DNA of 33,896 nt from JAEDES01 sp964616405 (GCA_964616405.1 CAZTRE010000011.1:1-33896), one strand, 5' to 3'; shown: positions 22,061-30,978, numbered from the stretch's first letter. Made by a program: numbers and translations. The notes: generated by a model not told the origin, from the sequence alone.

Positions 22061-22740
22061 TAGAGTTTATAAAAAGGTTATTTACTAAAATAGAAAGCAT
22101 CTTTTATGTAGGAGCAACAGATATGCTTCCCGAACCATTATCAAAAGAAATGGAAGACTATTATGTAATGTTAAAGGATGACGGAGATCCTAAAGCCAAA
22201 GATATTTTGATAGAACATAATCTTCGTCTTGTCGTTTTTCTAGCTAAGAAATATGAAAATACAGGAGTTGATTTAGAGGATTTAGTAAGTATTGGTACAA
22301 TCGGATTAATTAAGGGAATAAATACCTTTAGCAAAGATAAAAACATTAAATTAGCTACCTATGCTTCTAGATGTATTGACAATGAAATATTAATGTTTTT
22401 AAGAAAAAACAAGCGTATTAAAGCAGAAGTTAGTATTGATGCCTCACTTTCCCTTGATGGGGAAGGAAATGAGCTTCATCTTGAAGATGTTTTAGGGACT
22501 GATAAAGATATTGTTTCCCGTGAAATAGAGGAAAATAATGAACGAAAAATTATGATCAATGAAATTCTTCATTTAAAGCCTCGTGATCGAGATATTATGA
22601 TTTTGCGTTATGGTCTTATGAACAATGATGAGTTAACACAGAAAGAAGTAGCTCAAAAGCTTGGTATATCACAGTCCTACATTTCCAGAATCGAAAAGAA
22701 AGTGATCAAGCGTCTTAAAAACTTAGTAAATTTAAGCTAA
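22048..22740 (+). CDS. sigE: RNA polymerase sporulation sigma factor SigE
   Basis: 230 residues, close in length and sequence to Bacillus sigma-E, the early mother-cell sigma factor. It starts with an inhibitory pro-sequence of about 19 residues; by alignment to the Bacillus site the cut should fall near F19-Y20 before VGATDMLP. Region 2 shows LIEHNLRLVVFLAKKYENTG, DLVSIGTIGLIKGINTF and KLATYASRCIDNEILMFLRK; region 4 ends with TQKEVAQKLGISQSYISRIE. Its start lies inside spoIIGA with GGAGG upstream, so translation is probably coupled. In Bacillus sigG follows; here the next gene is on the other strand, so sigG has moved or is absent from this locus. Confidence 0.97.
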   Translation: MSRIIEFIKRLFTKIESIFYVGATDMLPEPLSKEMEDYYVMLKDDGDPKAKDILIEHNLRLVVFLAKKYENTGVDLEDLVSIGTIGLIKGINTFSKDKNIKLATYASRCIDNEILMFLRKNKRIKAEVSIDASLSLDGEGNELHLEDVLGTDKDIVSREIEENNERKIMINEILHLKPRDRDIMILRYGLMNNDELTQKEVAQKLGISQSYISRIEKKVIKRLKNLVNLS

Positions 22741-22745
22741 TAAAC

Positions 22746-22780
22746 AAAAGAGTTTTCTAAATTTCAAAAAAACTCTTTTT
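22746..22780. terminator. bidirectional terminator between sigE and yigZ
   Basis: An 11-bp stem (22746-22756 with 22769-22779) with a 12-base loop, flanked by A's and T's. The yigZ stop codon TGA (minus, 22764-22766) lies in the loop. Confidence 0.85.
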
Positions 22781-23345
22781 CTATGTATTCTTCTTTTATA
22801 ATCTGATAAGAATAATTATTAAGAATATTTAATTTATCTTCCGGAATTAAAATATTATAAGTAACGTTATCCAAATATTCTTTATTAATAAGAGTACAAT
22901 CTTTTATCAAATACTCAAAAGCTTTAGTTTCATCGTAAGAAAGAATGATTTCAACTAAATATCCTAAGCAAACATTAACAACCTCGGCATTAACTAAGGC
23001 TTCTCTAACCGCTTTAGAGTAAGCTCTAACTAAACCACCAGCTCCAAGTTTTATACCGCCAAAATAGCGAATCACGATTGCTAAAGTATTAATCATTTCT
23101 TCTTTTTCCAAAACATTAAGCATAGGCATTCCTGCTGTTCCACCTGGTTCACCATCATCACTAGAGCGCTTACTTCCTTTTAAAATATAAGCATAACAAT
23201 AGTGATTTGCTTTTGGATATTTTACTTTAATATCATCTAGTATTTCACCTATATTAGTATCATCATTAATTTTAATAAGTAATGTAATAAATCTAGAATT
23301 TTTAATAACTATTTCACTTTTTACATTATACTTGACAGTTTTCAT
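22764..23345 (-). CDS. YigZ / IMPACT family protein (UPF0029)
   Basis: 193 residues, within about 20 of the Bacillus YvyE length. The N-terminal UPF0029 domain contains the signature blocks SSDDGEPGGTAGMPML and VIRYFGGIKLGAGGLVRAY, and the C-terminal part is the small YigZ/DUF1949-like ferredoxin-type domain. Eukaryotic IMPACT controls translation through GCN1, and bacterial members may bind RNA or ribosomes, but no activity is settled. AGGTGATTAT precedes the ATG. The gene ends in TGA, which is evidence that TGA is a stop in this organism. It is convergent with sigE and divergent from the AI-2E permease, with overlapping promoters. Confidence 0.93.
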   Translation of the reverse strand: MKTVKYNVKSEIVIKNSRFITLLIKINDDTNIGEILDDIKVKYPKANHYCYAYILKGSKRSSDDGEPGGTAGMPMLNVLEKEEMINTLAIVIRYFGGIKLGAGGLVRAYSKAVREALVNAEVVNVCLGYLVEIILSYDETKAFEYLIKDCTLINKEYLDNVTYNILIPEDKLNILNNYSYQIIKEEYIEKEFF

Positions 23346-23361
23346 ATAATCACCTAAAAAT

Positions 23362-23390
23362 ATTATACTTTAAATAATAGTTTATTTCCA
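23362..23390 (-). promoter_or_regulatory. promoter of yigZ
   Basis: Minus-strand TGGAAA (23390-23385), 17 bases, TATAAT (23367-23362). Confidence 0.55.
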
Positions 23391-23397
23391 GTATGTG

Positions 23398-23406
23398 TGC
23401 TATAAT
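23398..23406 (+). promoter_or_regulatory. extended -10 promoter of the AI-2E permease
   Basis: TGcTATAAT at 23398-23406, lying back to back with the yigZ promoter. It rules out the GTG at 23395 as start and supports ATG 23428. Confidence 0.7.
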
Positions 23407-23427
23407 CTAAATAAGGAGAGTGTAAAA

Positions 23428-24624
23428 ATGATTAGAAAATTATTTAGACCAGAAAAAGATAAGGAATTAGATTATAAATGTCTAAATCAAATATTATCTA
23501 TCGGCAGTAAACTGTCAGAAATTTTCTATATAATCGCCATTATAGCTATTGTTCTTTTAGGTACATATCTTATAAAAGAGTGGGGAATTTTAAAATTTAT
23601 AGGGGAATTTTTAGGAGTAATTTCACCAATATTTATAGGTTTTTTAATTGCCTGGTTATTCGACCCACTAGTTAAATGGTTAAAAAAGAAAAAAGTACCA
23701 AGATTAGTCGGATGTATTATTTCATATTTAATTATTCTAGGTATACTTTTCTTATTAATGTATATGTTAATTCCAACATTTGTTGATCAAATTAAAGACT
23801 TTGCCTCAACAATACCTGAATTATTGAAGAATTTTCAAAATATTTTAGATGATCTTTTCGCATCATTTAGTCGTATAACAGATATAAAGGTATCTGGTAT
23901 TAAAAGTGAAGTATATGCTTCCCTTGAAAACTTTGGAATCGCCTTAACAACAAGTATTCCTACAGCTTTAATCAACATTGGGAAACACCTAGTTAGTGGA
24001 GGAATTACTTTTGTACTAGGTTTAATGATTGGTTTCTATGTTTTATATGACTTTGACAAAGTATCATCAGGGATTGAAAAAATATTACCAATTAGTTGGC
24101 GTAAAAATTATAGTGAATTAGGTACAAGGCTAAATGAAGCCCTTCGTAAATACATTCAAGGCTTATTTTTAATCATGGTCATTGTATTTATAACCCAAAG
24201 TATAGGCTTAACATTAGCTGGTTTAAAAGCACCTTTAATATTTGCATTATTCTGTGCTTTAACAGATATCATCCCATATTTTGGACCTTATATCGGAGCA
24301 ATTCCTGCTGTCATTGTTGGATTTACAATGTCTCCGCTAACAGGATTTTTAGTAATTGTTGCTATTTTAGTAGTTCAAGCTCTAGAAAACAATTTCTACC
24401 AACCATTAATTATGGGTCACACAATGAAACTACATCCAGTCACGATAATGATAGGCTTACTTGTGTTCCAACACTTCTTTGGAATTATTGGTATGATTAT
24501 TGCTACACCAACAATCGCAGCCTTAAAAGTTATTTTTACATTTGTAGATGAAAAAATAGCATTTAAAAATCGTATTATTGGCATTGATGAAGATGAAAAA
24601 GAAAAGGTTAAAGAAACTAAATAA
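23428..24624 (+). CDS. AI-2E family transporter (PerM/YtvI-like)
   Basis: 398 residues from ATG 23428 (AAGGAGAG upstream; the -10 box excludes the earlier GTG). It has about eight membrane helices: two or three at the N-terminus, a soluble stretch at about 125-195, and four or five afterwards. Family blocks are visible in GFLIAWLFDPLVKWLKKKK, LIFALFCALTDIIPYFGPYIG and NNFYQPLIMGHTMKLHPV. Members include a quorum-signal exporter and Na+/H+ antiporters; YtvI-type homologues occur in Bacilli, so the cargo cannot be stated. The charged C-terminal tail (DEDEKEKVKETK) is cytoplasmic. It is probably monocistronic; the T-box operon promoter begins 26 bases after the stop codon. Confidence 0.92.
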   Translation: MIRKLFRPEKDKELDYKCLNQILSIGSKLSEIFYIIAIIAIVLLGTYLIKEWGILKFIGEFLGVISPIFIGFLIAWLFDPLVKWLKKKKVPRLVGCIISYLIILGILFLLMYMLIPTFVDQIKDFASTIPELLKNFQNILDDLFASFSRITDIKVSGIKSEVYASLENFGIALTTSIPTALINIGKHLVSGGITFVLGLMIGFYVLYDFDKVSSGIEKILPISWRKNYSELGTRLNEALRKYIQGLFLIMVIVFITQSIGLTLAGLKAPLIFALFCALTDIIPYFGPYIGAIPAVIVGFTMSPLTGFLVIVAILVVQALENNFYQPLIMGHTMKLHPVTIMIGLLVFQHFFGIIGMIIATPTIAALKVIFTFVDEKIAFKNRIIGIDEDEKEKVKETK

Positions 24625-24649
24625 GATATTAAAATAGTTATAAAATACA

Positions 24650-24678
24650 TTGAATAAAGAAAATAAATTTGTTAAAAT
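24650..24678 (+). promoter_or_regulatory. promoter of the alanine T-box operon
   Basis: TTGAAT (24650-24655), 17 bases, TAAAAT (24673-24678) with TG at 24670-24671. Confidence 0.8.
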
Positions 24679-24690
24679 ATACTTGTTACG

Positions 24691-24880
24691 AAATATAAGG
24701 CAATGAGTAAAGACAAGTACTAATATGATTCATTGAAGAGAGACTATGTTTGGTGTAAATAGTTATGATAGTATTAGGAAGCTACTTTATGAGTCTTACG
24801 GGAGACCGTTATCTATAATTAAGGCCAAAATAGGATGGTACCGGGCTACTTCAGTCCTCCTATTGAGGTCTTTTATTTGG
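24691..24880 (+). promoter_or_regulatory. T-box riboswitch, alanine-specific (GCT specifier)
   Basis: Stem I spans about 24707-24799. AGTA (24716-24719) lies 5' of helix CTAATA/TATTAG (24720-24725/24772-24777), and GAA then specifier GCT (24781-24783) lies 3' of it, the canonical specifier loop for tRNA-Ala. An AGAGAG stretch is in the apical part (24738-24743). The T-box core AGGATGGTACCGGG is at 24832-24845, where TGGT (24836-24839) would pair with the ACCA end of uncharged tRNA. Antiterminator: AATAGGA (24829-24835) with TCCTATT (24858-24864). Competing terminator: ACTTCAG (24848-24854) with TTGAGGT (24863-24869), then CTTTTATTT. Low alanyl-tRNA should therefore turn the downstream genes on. 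Confidence 0.92.
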
Positions 24881-24899
24881 TTAAAAGGAGCATAAAGGG

Positions 24900-25445
24900 A
24901 TGAAATTATTTATAATTGGAGGTAAAGCCAAAAGTGGTAAGAATACTTTAGCTAACTTTCTACGAGAAGAATTAAAAGAATATGGATATAAGGCGTGTAT
25001 CATAAATTTAACCGAGCCATTATATTCATATGCAAAAAACCATTTTGAATGGAATGAATATAGTGATAAGAAGCCTAGAGAATTTTTACAAAAAGTTGGC
25101 ATTGAAATAATCAAAGAAAAATTAGGTAAAAAGACATTCTTACTTGATAGAGCCATAGAAGATATCGAAATATTAAGTTGCTTCTTTGATGCATTTATCA
25201 TTGCAGACGCTCGTTTACAAATGGAATTTACTTATCTAAAAGAAAAGTTTCCAACTGCTATTACCATTAAATTAATTCGTCCTAATTATGATCCTAATTT
25301 AACAGAAGAAGAACAAAAGCACATCACAGAAACAGATTTAGAAAATTATAATGATTTCAATTATATAATAGAGAATAAAAATATAAATGAATTAAGATTA
25401 GTTGCTAAAAAAATAGTAGAGGAAGAAGAAGGTGAAGTATTATGA
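24900..25445 (+). CDS. P-loop kinase resembling deoxynucleoside monophosphate kinase
   Basis: 181 residues. P-loop GGKAKSGKNT at 7-16, followed by a lid-like helical region and an IIADARLQMEFTYLK segment, which matches the DVRFPNE-type strand and loop of phage and bacterial dNMP kinases. The C-terminal part is helical and acidic. A role in phosphorylating a nucleotide or a related small molecule is likely, but the substrate is not readable. AAAGGAG lies upstream. It is the first gene after the alanine T-box, and its TGA stop overlaps the next ATG (ATGA at 25442-25445), so it is translationally coupled to the second kinase and then to alaS. Why a kinase should be under alanine control is unclear. 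Confidence 0.75.
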   Translation: MKLFIIGGKAKSGKNTLANFLREELKEYGYKACIINLTEPLYSYAKNHFEWNEYSDKKPREFLQKVGIEIIKEKLGKKTFLLDRAIEDIEILSCFFDAFIIADARLQMEFTYLKEKFPTAITIKLIRPNYDPNLTEEEQKHITETDLENYNDFNYIIENKNINELRLVAKKIVEEEEGEVL

Positions 25446-26008
25446 AAAAATTAGTCGCAGTTGTAGGTATGGCAGGAAGTGGTAAATCAATTGCCACAGA
25501 TTATTTAAAATCGCAAGGTTGGACAAAGATATACTTTGGTGGCGTAATCTATGATAGAATGCGTGCTGAAGGAATAGAAATAACTCCAACTAGCCAAAAA
25601 GAATATCGAGAAAATATAAGAAAAAAATATGGTATGGGAGCAGTAGCTGAGATATTAAAAAATGATATTAAAAAAGCATATGAAAAAGGTAATACCGTTT
25701 TAGATGGCTTATATTCTTGGGATGAGTATTTAATATTAAATAAAGAATTTGGTGACAAACTAAAACTAATCTGTGTCTGCTGTGACAAAAACATTCGTTA
25801 TGAAAGAATAGGAAATAGAAAAGATCGTCCATTCAATCGTGAAGAAATAGCATTCAGAGATCAAACAGAGATAGAAAATGCCGCAAAAGGTGGCCCAATC
25901 GCCTTTGCCGATTACTATATTTTAAATAATGGTGACTTAGATGAATATATAGACCGATTAAATGAAATATTAGACGAAATATCTAAAACAGAAGAAGGAG
26001 AGAAGTAA
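25442..26008 (+). CDS. P-loop kinase resembling the CoaE/UPF0200 group
   Basis: 188 residues. P-loop VGMAGSGKS at 8-16, an acceptor-site region with YFGGVIYDRM, an LDGLYSWDEY strand and loop in the middle, an arginine-rich lid (RYERIGNRKDRP), and a C-terminal ADYYILNNGDLDEYIDRL block typical of dephospho-CoA kinase and the related archaeal-type UPF0200 proteins. The middle DGL(Y/R)S motif favours the UPF0200-type over classical CoaE. The substrate is not certain. It overlaps the upstream kinase by four bases and ends one base before the alaS start codon, so the three genes are read as a coupled unit under the T-box. Confidence 0.78.
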   Translation: MKKLVAVVGMAGSGKSIATDYLKSQGWTKIYFGGVIYDRMRAEGIEITPTSQKEYRENIRKKYGMGAVAEILKNDIKKAYEKGNTVLDGLYSWDEYLILNKEFGDKLKLICVCCDKNIRYERIGNRKDRPFNREEIAFRDQTEIENAAKGGPIAFADYYILNNGDLDEYIDRLNEILDEISKTEEGEK

Positions 26009-26009
26009 C

Positions 26010-28700
26010 ATGAGATATATGAACCATAATGAAATTCGAAATACATGGTTTAAATTTTTTAAAGAAAAACAGCATAAATTATTTGAAAGTGCCCCATTAA
26101 TACCCATTAATGATGATAGCTTACTTTGGGTTAATGCCGGAGTAACCCCATTAAAAAAATATTTTGATGGAAGCGAAGTTCCAGAATCAAGAAGATTAAT
26201 GAGTATTCAAAAATGCATTAGAACCAACGATATTGAAAATGTTGGTGTTACTAAAAGACACCAAACGTTCTTCGAGATGATGGGTAATTTTTCAATTGGT
26301 GATTACTTTAAAAACGAGGCGATTGCTTTTGCTTTTGAATTACTAACATCAGAAGAATATTTTAATATAGATAAAAGCTTAATCTATGTAACAATTTATA
26401 CTAATGATATAGAAACTAAAAATAGATGGATTGAAGTAGGCTTAGATGAATCGCACATTATTCCATTAGAAGGAAACTTTTGGGAAATAGGTGAAGGTCC
26501 ATGCGGTCCAGATTCTGAGATTTTCTTTGATAGAGGCGTTGCATATGATCCAAACGGGAATGCCCTAGCAAAATTTAGAAAAGATGAAGATCAAGAACGT
26601 TATATAGAAATTTGGAATAATGTTTTCTCGCAATTTAATTCAAAAGAAGGCGTATCTCGTGATGACTATCAAGAACTACCAAGTAAAAACATTGATACAG
26701 GTGCGGGCCTTGAAAGATGGTGTTGTATTTTTCAAAATGTCGATTCAACATTTGAAACAGATCTTTTTGTACCTATAATTAAACATATTGAAGAATTGTC
26801 TAATGCCAAATATATCGGTCAAAAAGAATATAAAATAATAGCTGATCACATCCGTGCTATTACTTTTGCTTTAGCTGATGGAGCTTGTTTTGAAAATGTA
26901 GGAAGGGGCTATGTTCTAAGAAGATTACTTCGTCGTAGTGTTCGTTTTGGAAAACACCTTGGTTTTACCGAACCATTTATGTATAAAATAGTTTCAGATG
27001 TTGTCGATGTAATGAAAAATGCATATCCATATTTAGTAGAAAAACGTCCAATCGTTGAAGCAACCGTTTTAGAAGAAGAAAAATTATTCTTAAAAACTTT
27101 AGAAGCCGGAGAAAGACGTCTTAAAGAATTAATAAATGTTTCAAATGATGGATATATCAGTGGGGAAGAAGCATTCAAATTATATGATACATATGGTTTT
27201 CCATTTGAATTAACTGAAGAATACTTATCAGAATTAGGTTACAAAGTATCTAAAGAAGAATTTGATAAGTATATGTCTATACAAAAGGAGCTTGCAAAGA
27301 AAAATGCCAAAAACAAAACACAGATGGCTTCTCAAAAAAAAGTATTATTAGATTTTACTGATAAAAGTCAATTTGTATATGGAATATATCGTCTAAAATC
27401 AAACATTTTAGCTATATTTTCTAAAGATGAAATAATAAATAAAACTAATCACGATTGTTATATCGCCGTTGATAGAACTTGTTTTTATGCTGAATCAGGT
27501 GGTCAAGTATCTGATACAGGTATGATTATTGGTAAAAACTTTAAAGCCCGTGTTTTAGAGGTGTTTAAAGCGCCAAATGGTCAACATATTCATAAAATTA
27601 AATTACTAGATGGAACTGTCTCAATTGGAGATGAGTGTGAATTAGTAGTAGATAAAGAAAAACGTATTAGAACAGAAGCCAATCACTCAAGTGTTCATAT
27701 GTTACAATATGCTTTGCAACAAGTAGTATCTGAATCAATTAAACAAGCCGGAAGTTATGTTGATGATGCCAGATTAAGATTTGATTTCACATATGCCGGT
27801 AAAATGACTGATGACAAAATACTAGAAGTAGAAAAATTTATTAATGATATGATTAACCAAAATATTATTATTTCAACTGAAGTAATGCCAATTGATAAAG
27901 CTAAACAATTAGGAGCAATGGCATTGTTTAATGAAAAATATGGTGATACCGTTCGTGTGGTTAAAATTGGTAAATCTATTGAATTATGTGGTGGAACCCA
28001 CACTGCAAATACAAATAATATTAAGAGTTTAGCTATTTATTCATGTGAATCTAAAGGAAGTAATGTTTATCGTATTGAAGCTGCTACTTCAGATAAGATT
28101 GAGCCAACCCTTTATAATATTATTAAGCCGTATAATGATGAAATGATTAAATTATTAATGAAAGCTCGAGAAATCCTAGAAGAAGCTCGTAATGAAGGAA
28201 TAAAACTAGATTTTAATGTTGAAATAGATAATGAAAAACCAACATCATACAAAGATATAATTTTCAATAAAAATGAACTACAATATATTCAACAAGAAGT
28301 TAAAGACCTTGAAAAAAAATACTTTGAATTAAAAGAGCAAAAAACACTAGAAAATTTAGATGTTTATCTAGAAAAATTACAGGATTATAATGGAACAATG
28401 GGTATCATTATGGAAGTTCATAATAAAGATATAAATCTACTAAAATCAGTTGCTGATACACTTGTCAATAAAGTAGGGGAGTGTTTCGTTTTCTTTGCTA
28501 ATATAAAAGACAATGGAAGTATTAATTTCTTAGCTCGTAGTACAAATAGAATAAACGCTGGCCTAATAGTTAAAGATGCCGCAATATCATCAGATGGTAA
28601 CGGAGGCGGAAGTCCAACATTTGCTCAAGGCGGCGGTAAAAATACCAATTCACTTCAAAAAATATATGACCATATAGAGAAAGTCCTACGCAATGAATAA
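26010..28700 (+). CDS. alaS: alanine--tRNA ligase
   Basis: 896 residues, full length. Attaches alanine to tRNA-Ala and removes wrongly attached serine or glycine. The class II core begins with the NEIRNTWFKFF block and has RLMSIQKCIRTNDIENVG, MMGNFSIGDYFK and the GAGLERW block. The editing domain carries the zinc/active-site HSSVH (559-563) and CGGTH (660-664). The C-terminal C-Ala domain ends in GNGGGSPTFAQGGGKN. GGAGAG precedes ATG 26010, which lies one base after the upstream stop. A second ATG three codons later is possible. Expression should rise when tRNA-Ala is uncharged, through the T-box at 24691-24880. It overlaps holA by 8 bases. Confidence 0.98.
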   Translation: MRYMNHNEIRNTWFKFFKEKQHKLFESAPLIPINDDSLLWVNAGVTPLKKYFDGSEVPESRRLMSIQKCIRTNDIENVGVTKRHQTFFEMMGNFSIGDYFKNEAIAFAFELLTSEEYFNIDKSLIYVTIYTNDIETKNRWIEVGLDESHIIPLEGNFWEIGEGPCGPDSEIFFDRGVAYDPNGNALAKFRKDEDQERYIEIWNNVFSQFNSKEGVSRDDYQELPSKNIDTGAGLERWCCIFQNVDSTFETDLFVPIIKHIEELSNAKYIGQKEYKIIADHIRAITFALADGACFENVGRGYVLRRLLRRSVRFGKHLGFTEPFMYKIVSDVVDVMKNAYPYLVEKRPIVEATVLEEEKLFLKTLEAGERRLKELINVSNDGYISGEEAFKLYDTYGFPFELTEEYLSELGYKVSKEEFDKYMSIQKELAKKNAKNKTQMASQKKVLLDFTDKSQFVYGIYRLKSNILAIFSKDEIINKTNHDCYIAVDRTCFYAESGGQVSDTGMIIGKNFKARVLEVFKAPNGQHIHKIKLLDGTVSIGDECELVVDKEKRIRTEANHSSVHMLQYALQQVVSESIKQAGSYVDDARLRFDFTYAGKMTDDKILEVEKFINDMINQNIIISTEVMPIDKAKQLGAMALFNEKYGDTVRVVKIGKSIELCGGTHTANTNNIKSLAIYSCESKGSNVYRIEAATSDKIEPTLYNIIKPYNDEMIKLLMKAREILEEARNEGIKLDFNVEIDNEKPTSYKDIIFNKNELQYIQQEVKDLEKKYFELKEQKTLENLDVYLEKLQDYNGTMGIIMEVHNKDINLLKSVADTLVNKVGECFVFFANIKDNGSINFLARSTNRINAGLIVKDAAISSDGNGGGSPTFAQGGGKNTNSLQKIYDHIEKVLRNE

Positions 28701-29628
28701 TAATTATTTATTAGAATCTACCGACTTTTTATCAATTCAAAATAAAATAGCTGAAATAATAAAAAAAACATCTTTTGAAAATTCAGCTATTTCTATCTAC
28801 GATTTAGAAGAAACTTTATTAGAAAAAGCCTTAGAAGACTTAGATACATATAGCTTTCTAACTAATAAAAAAATTATAGTCATTAAAAATATTGATAAAA
28901 TACCTGCCGAAGAATTTCAAAAAGATCTAAAACACTTATATCAATATTTAGATAATCCAAATCCCGATAATTTATTATTTATAACAAGTAAAAAATTAAA
29001 TAATGTTTTAAAGCTTACAAAAGAATTAAAAATGCGTTGTAATTTTATTCAAGTTACTATGAATTCTTTAGACTTTGCCAAAAGTGCATTAAAAGACTAT
29101 AAACTTGCCCCTGGCGCTTTAAATTTACTAATAGATTATTGCAAAGACGATATCACAAAATTACAAAATGAATGTTTAAAATTAAAAACATATAAATTTG
29201 AAGAAAAAGAAATAACTAAAGCAGATATTGAAGATGTATGCATTCAAAAATTAGGTGATTCGACAGAATTAACCTTTGCTTTTTCTAGGTCTTTAGCCGA
29301 ACGTAATATTAAAGAAGCCCTTCTAAAATACAAAGAACTACTTAAGTTTAACATTGAACCAATCAGTATTGTTGGACTTTTAGCCAGCCAACTGCGCATT
29401 ATGTATCAAGTAAAAGCCTTAGAAGAAAAGAACATGCGTAATACTGAAATAGCCCAAATATTAAATGAAAAACCATTTAGAATTCAAAAGACTGCTGAAT
29501 TAACAAAATTTTATACTATCAATGAACTACGTGAATTAATTATTAAATTACAAAATATTGATTTAAAGCTTAAAACAACTGATATTGATCCTAATTCCTT
29601 AATAGAATTATTTATTTTAAATATATAA
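28693..29628 (+). CDS. holA: DNA polymerase III subunit delta
   Basis: 311 residues, a little shorter than typical (about 340). The clamp-loader wrench subunit that opens the beta clamp. Recognised from the AAA-like N-terminal fold with SFLTNKKIIVIKNIDK and NLLFITSKKLN, the central helical LAPGALNLLIDYCKDDITKLQNECLKL region (conserved LxxDxxKLxNExxKL pattern), and the collar domain with LLASQLRIMYQVKAL. There is no Walker A, as usual for delta. Its start codon lies inside the end of alaS (8-base overlap), indicating translational coupling within the T-box operon. Confidence 0.93.
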   Translation: MNNNYLLESTDFLSIQNKIAEIIKKTSFENSAISIYDLEETLLEKALEDLDTYSFLTNKKIIVIKNIDKIPAEEFQKDLKHLYQYLDNPNPDNLLFITSKKLNNVLKLTKELKMRCNFIQVTMNSLDFAKSALKDYKLAPGALNLLIDYCKDDITKLQNECLKLKTYKFEEKEITKADIEDVCIQKLGDSTELTFAFSRSLAERNIKEALLKYKELLKFNIEPISIVGLLASQLRIMYQVKALEEKNMRNTEIAQILNEKPFRIQKTAELTKFYTINELRELIIKLQNIDLKLKTTDIDPNSLIELFILNI

Positions 29629-29659
29629 AAAATAGATACGCAAAATATCTATTTTTTTT
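29629..29659. terminator. bidirectional terminator between holA and rarA
   Basis: A 10-bp stem (29629-29638 with 29646-29655), 7-base loop, A's on the left and T's on the right. The rarA stop codon (29649-29651, minus) is inside the arm. Confidence 0.88.
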
Positions 29660-30872
29660 GATTGTTTTTAAGCTTTTCTAATTTTTCATATATTTCTTTT
29701 AGTTGTTTTTCATATCCTATATCCTTAGGGGAATAGTACTTTTTATTTTTGAGTTTATCAGGCAAATATTGTTGAACAACATAAGCACCTTTATAATCAT
29801 GGGGATACTTATAGTCCTTACTATCAGTTTTAATATGTGAAGGAATACTACCAACACTACCTTCCTCGATATCCTTTAATGCTGCATCCAAAGCAATATG
29901 TGCTGTATTACTCTTAGGGGATAATGCCATTTCAGTAACAATTGTTCCAAGGGGAATTCTAGCCTCAGGTAACCCAACACGCTCAGCTGCATTTATAGCC
30001 GCATCCACTCTTGGTCCAATAGCAGGATTGGCAAGGCCAATATCTTCATAAGCAATAACACTCATTCTTCGATATATGGACTCTAAATCTCCTTCCGCAA
30101 TAAGTCTCGCTAAATAATGTAGGGCCGCATCAACATCACTTCCACGAATAGATTTTTGAAAGCCGCTAAGTACATCATAATGACCATCACCATCTTTATC
30201 AGAGAAGAAAACAGGTTTACTATTAATCATTCTAATTTTTTCTTCAGTAATAACTTTATCATCAGTTGCATAAAAAGCAATTTCTAACAAATTATAAGCA
30301 TATCTAAGGTCATTTCCTGAAAGTTTTGCAATCAATTGAATAGTTTTATCATCAATAACGATTCCCTCTAAATCAGGATGTTTTATAGCCTTATTAAGCC
30401 CTTCAATAATATCTTCTTGTTCTAGCTCATGTAATTCAAATAATTGACATCTACTTCTAATTGCTGGATTAATCGCATGATATGGATTTGATGTTGTCAT
30501 TCCAATTAATGTAATCAAACCACTCTCGAGTTGTGGCAACAAAACATCTTGCTTATCTTTATGTAATCTATGAATTTCATCCATAACCAAAACAATTTCA
30601 CCATACATTTTAGCTTCTTCAATGACTGCATCTAAATCTTTCTTAGAATTAGTAGTAGCATTTAAGAATCTATGTCTAACCCCTAAATCATTAAGTAATG
30701 CATTGGCAATAGAAGTTTTTCCAATACCAGGTTTCCCATATAAAATCATAGAAAATATCTTCTTATTTTTACACAAATTACTTAGAATTTTTCCTTCACC
30801 AATCAAATGTTTTTGACCGATAACTTCACTTAATGATTTAGGAGCTAATTTTAGTGCTAAAGGTTTATTCAT
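29649..30872 (-). CDS. rarA: replication-associated recombination protein RarA (MgsA)
   Basis: 407 residues, slightly shorter than the roughly 420-residue Bacillus RarA. AAA+ ATPase that acts at stalled replication forks and interacts with SSB. Walker A GKPGIGKT (46-53), Walker B VLVMDEIHRL (D98/E99), sensor 1 in IGMTTSNPYHAIN, Arg finger in AIRSRC, and the MgsA C-terminal tetramer domain with MSVIAYEDIGLANP and the SIPSHIKTDSKDYKYPHDY block. GGTGATTTGA precedes the ATG (30870-30872). It stands alone, convergent with holA and divergent from xerD, with a possible extended -10 (TGaTAAAAT) on the minus strand at about 30889-30897. Confidence 0.96.
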   Translation of the reverse strand: MNKPLALKLAPKSLSEVIGQKHLIGEGKILSNLCKNKKIFSMILYGKPGIGKTSIANALLNDLGVRHRFLNATTNSKKDLDAVIEEAKMYGEIVLVMDEIHRLHKDKQDVLLPQLESGLITLIGMTTSNPYHAINPAIRSRCQLFELHELEQEDIIEGLNKAIKHPDLEGIVIDDKTIQLIAKLSGNDLRYAYNLLEIAFYATDDKVITEEKIRMINSKPVFFSDKDGDGHYDVLSGFQKSIRGSDVDAALHYLARLIAEGDLESIYRRMSVIAYEDIGLANPAIGPRVDAAINAAERVGLPEARIPLGTIVTEMALSPKSNTAHIALDAALKDIEEGSVGSIPSHIKTDSKDYKYPHDYKGAYVVQQYLPDKLKNKKYYSPKDIGYEKQLKEIYEKLEKLKNNQKK

Positions 30873-30888
30873 TCAAATCACCATCTCT

Positions 30889-30897
30889 ATTTTATCA
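30889..30897 (-). promoter_or_regulatory. possible extended -10 promoter of rarA
   Basis: Minus-strand TGaTAAAAT (30897-30889), 17 bases before the start codon; the -35 is weak. Confidence 0.5.
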
Positions 30898-30933
30898 AAC
30901 TTTTATGTGAATTGCTACCGTGTTTTTCCGAAG

Positions 30934-30962
30934 TTGTAATTTTTAAATTTTTAAGCTATACT
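30934..30962 (+). promoter_or_regulatory. promoter of xerD-deoB
   Basis: TTGTAA (30934-30939), 17 bases, TATACT (30957-30962). The start point of about 30968 makes the ATG at 30967 unusable. Confidence 0.75.
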
Positions 30963-30978
30963 TAGTATGGTGAATAAT

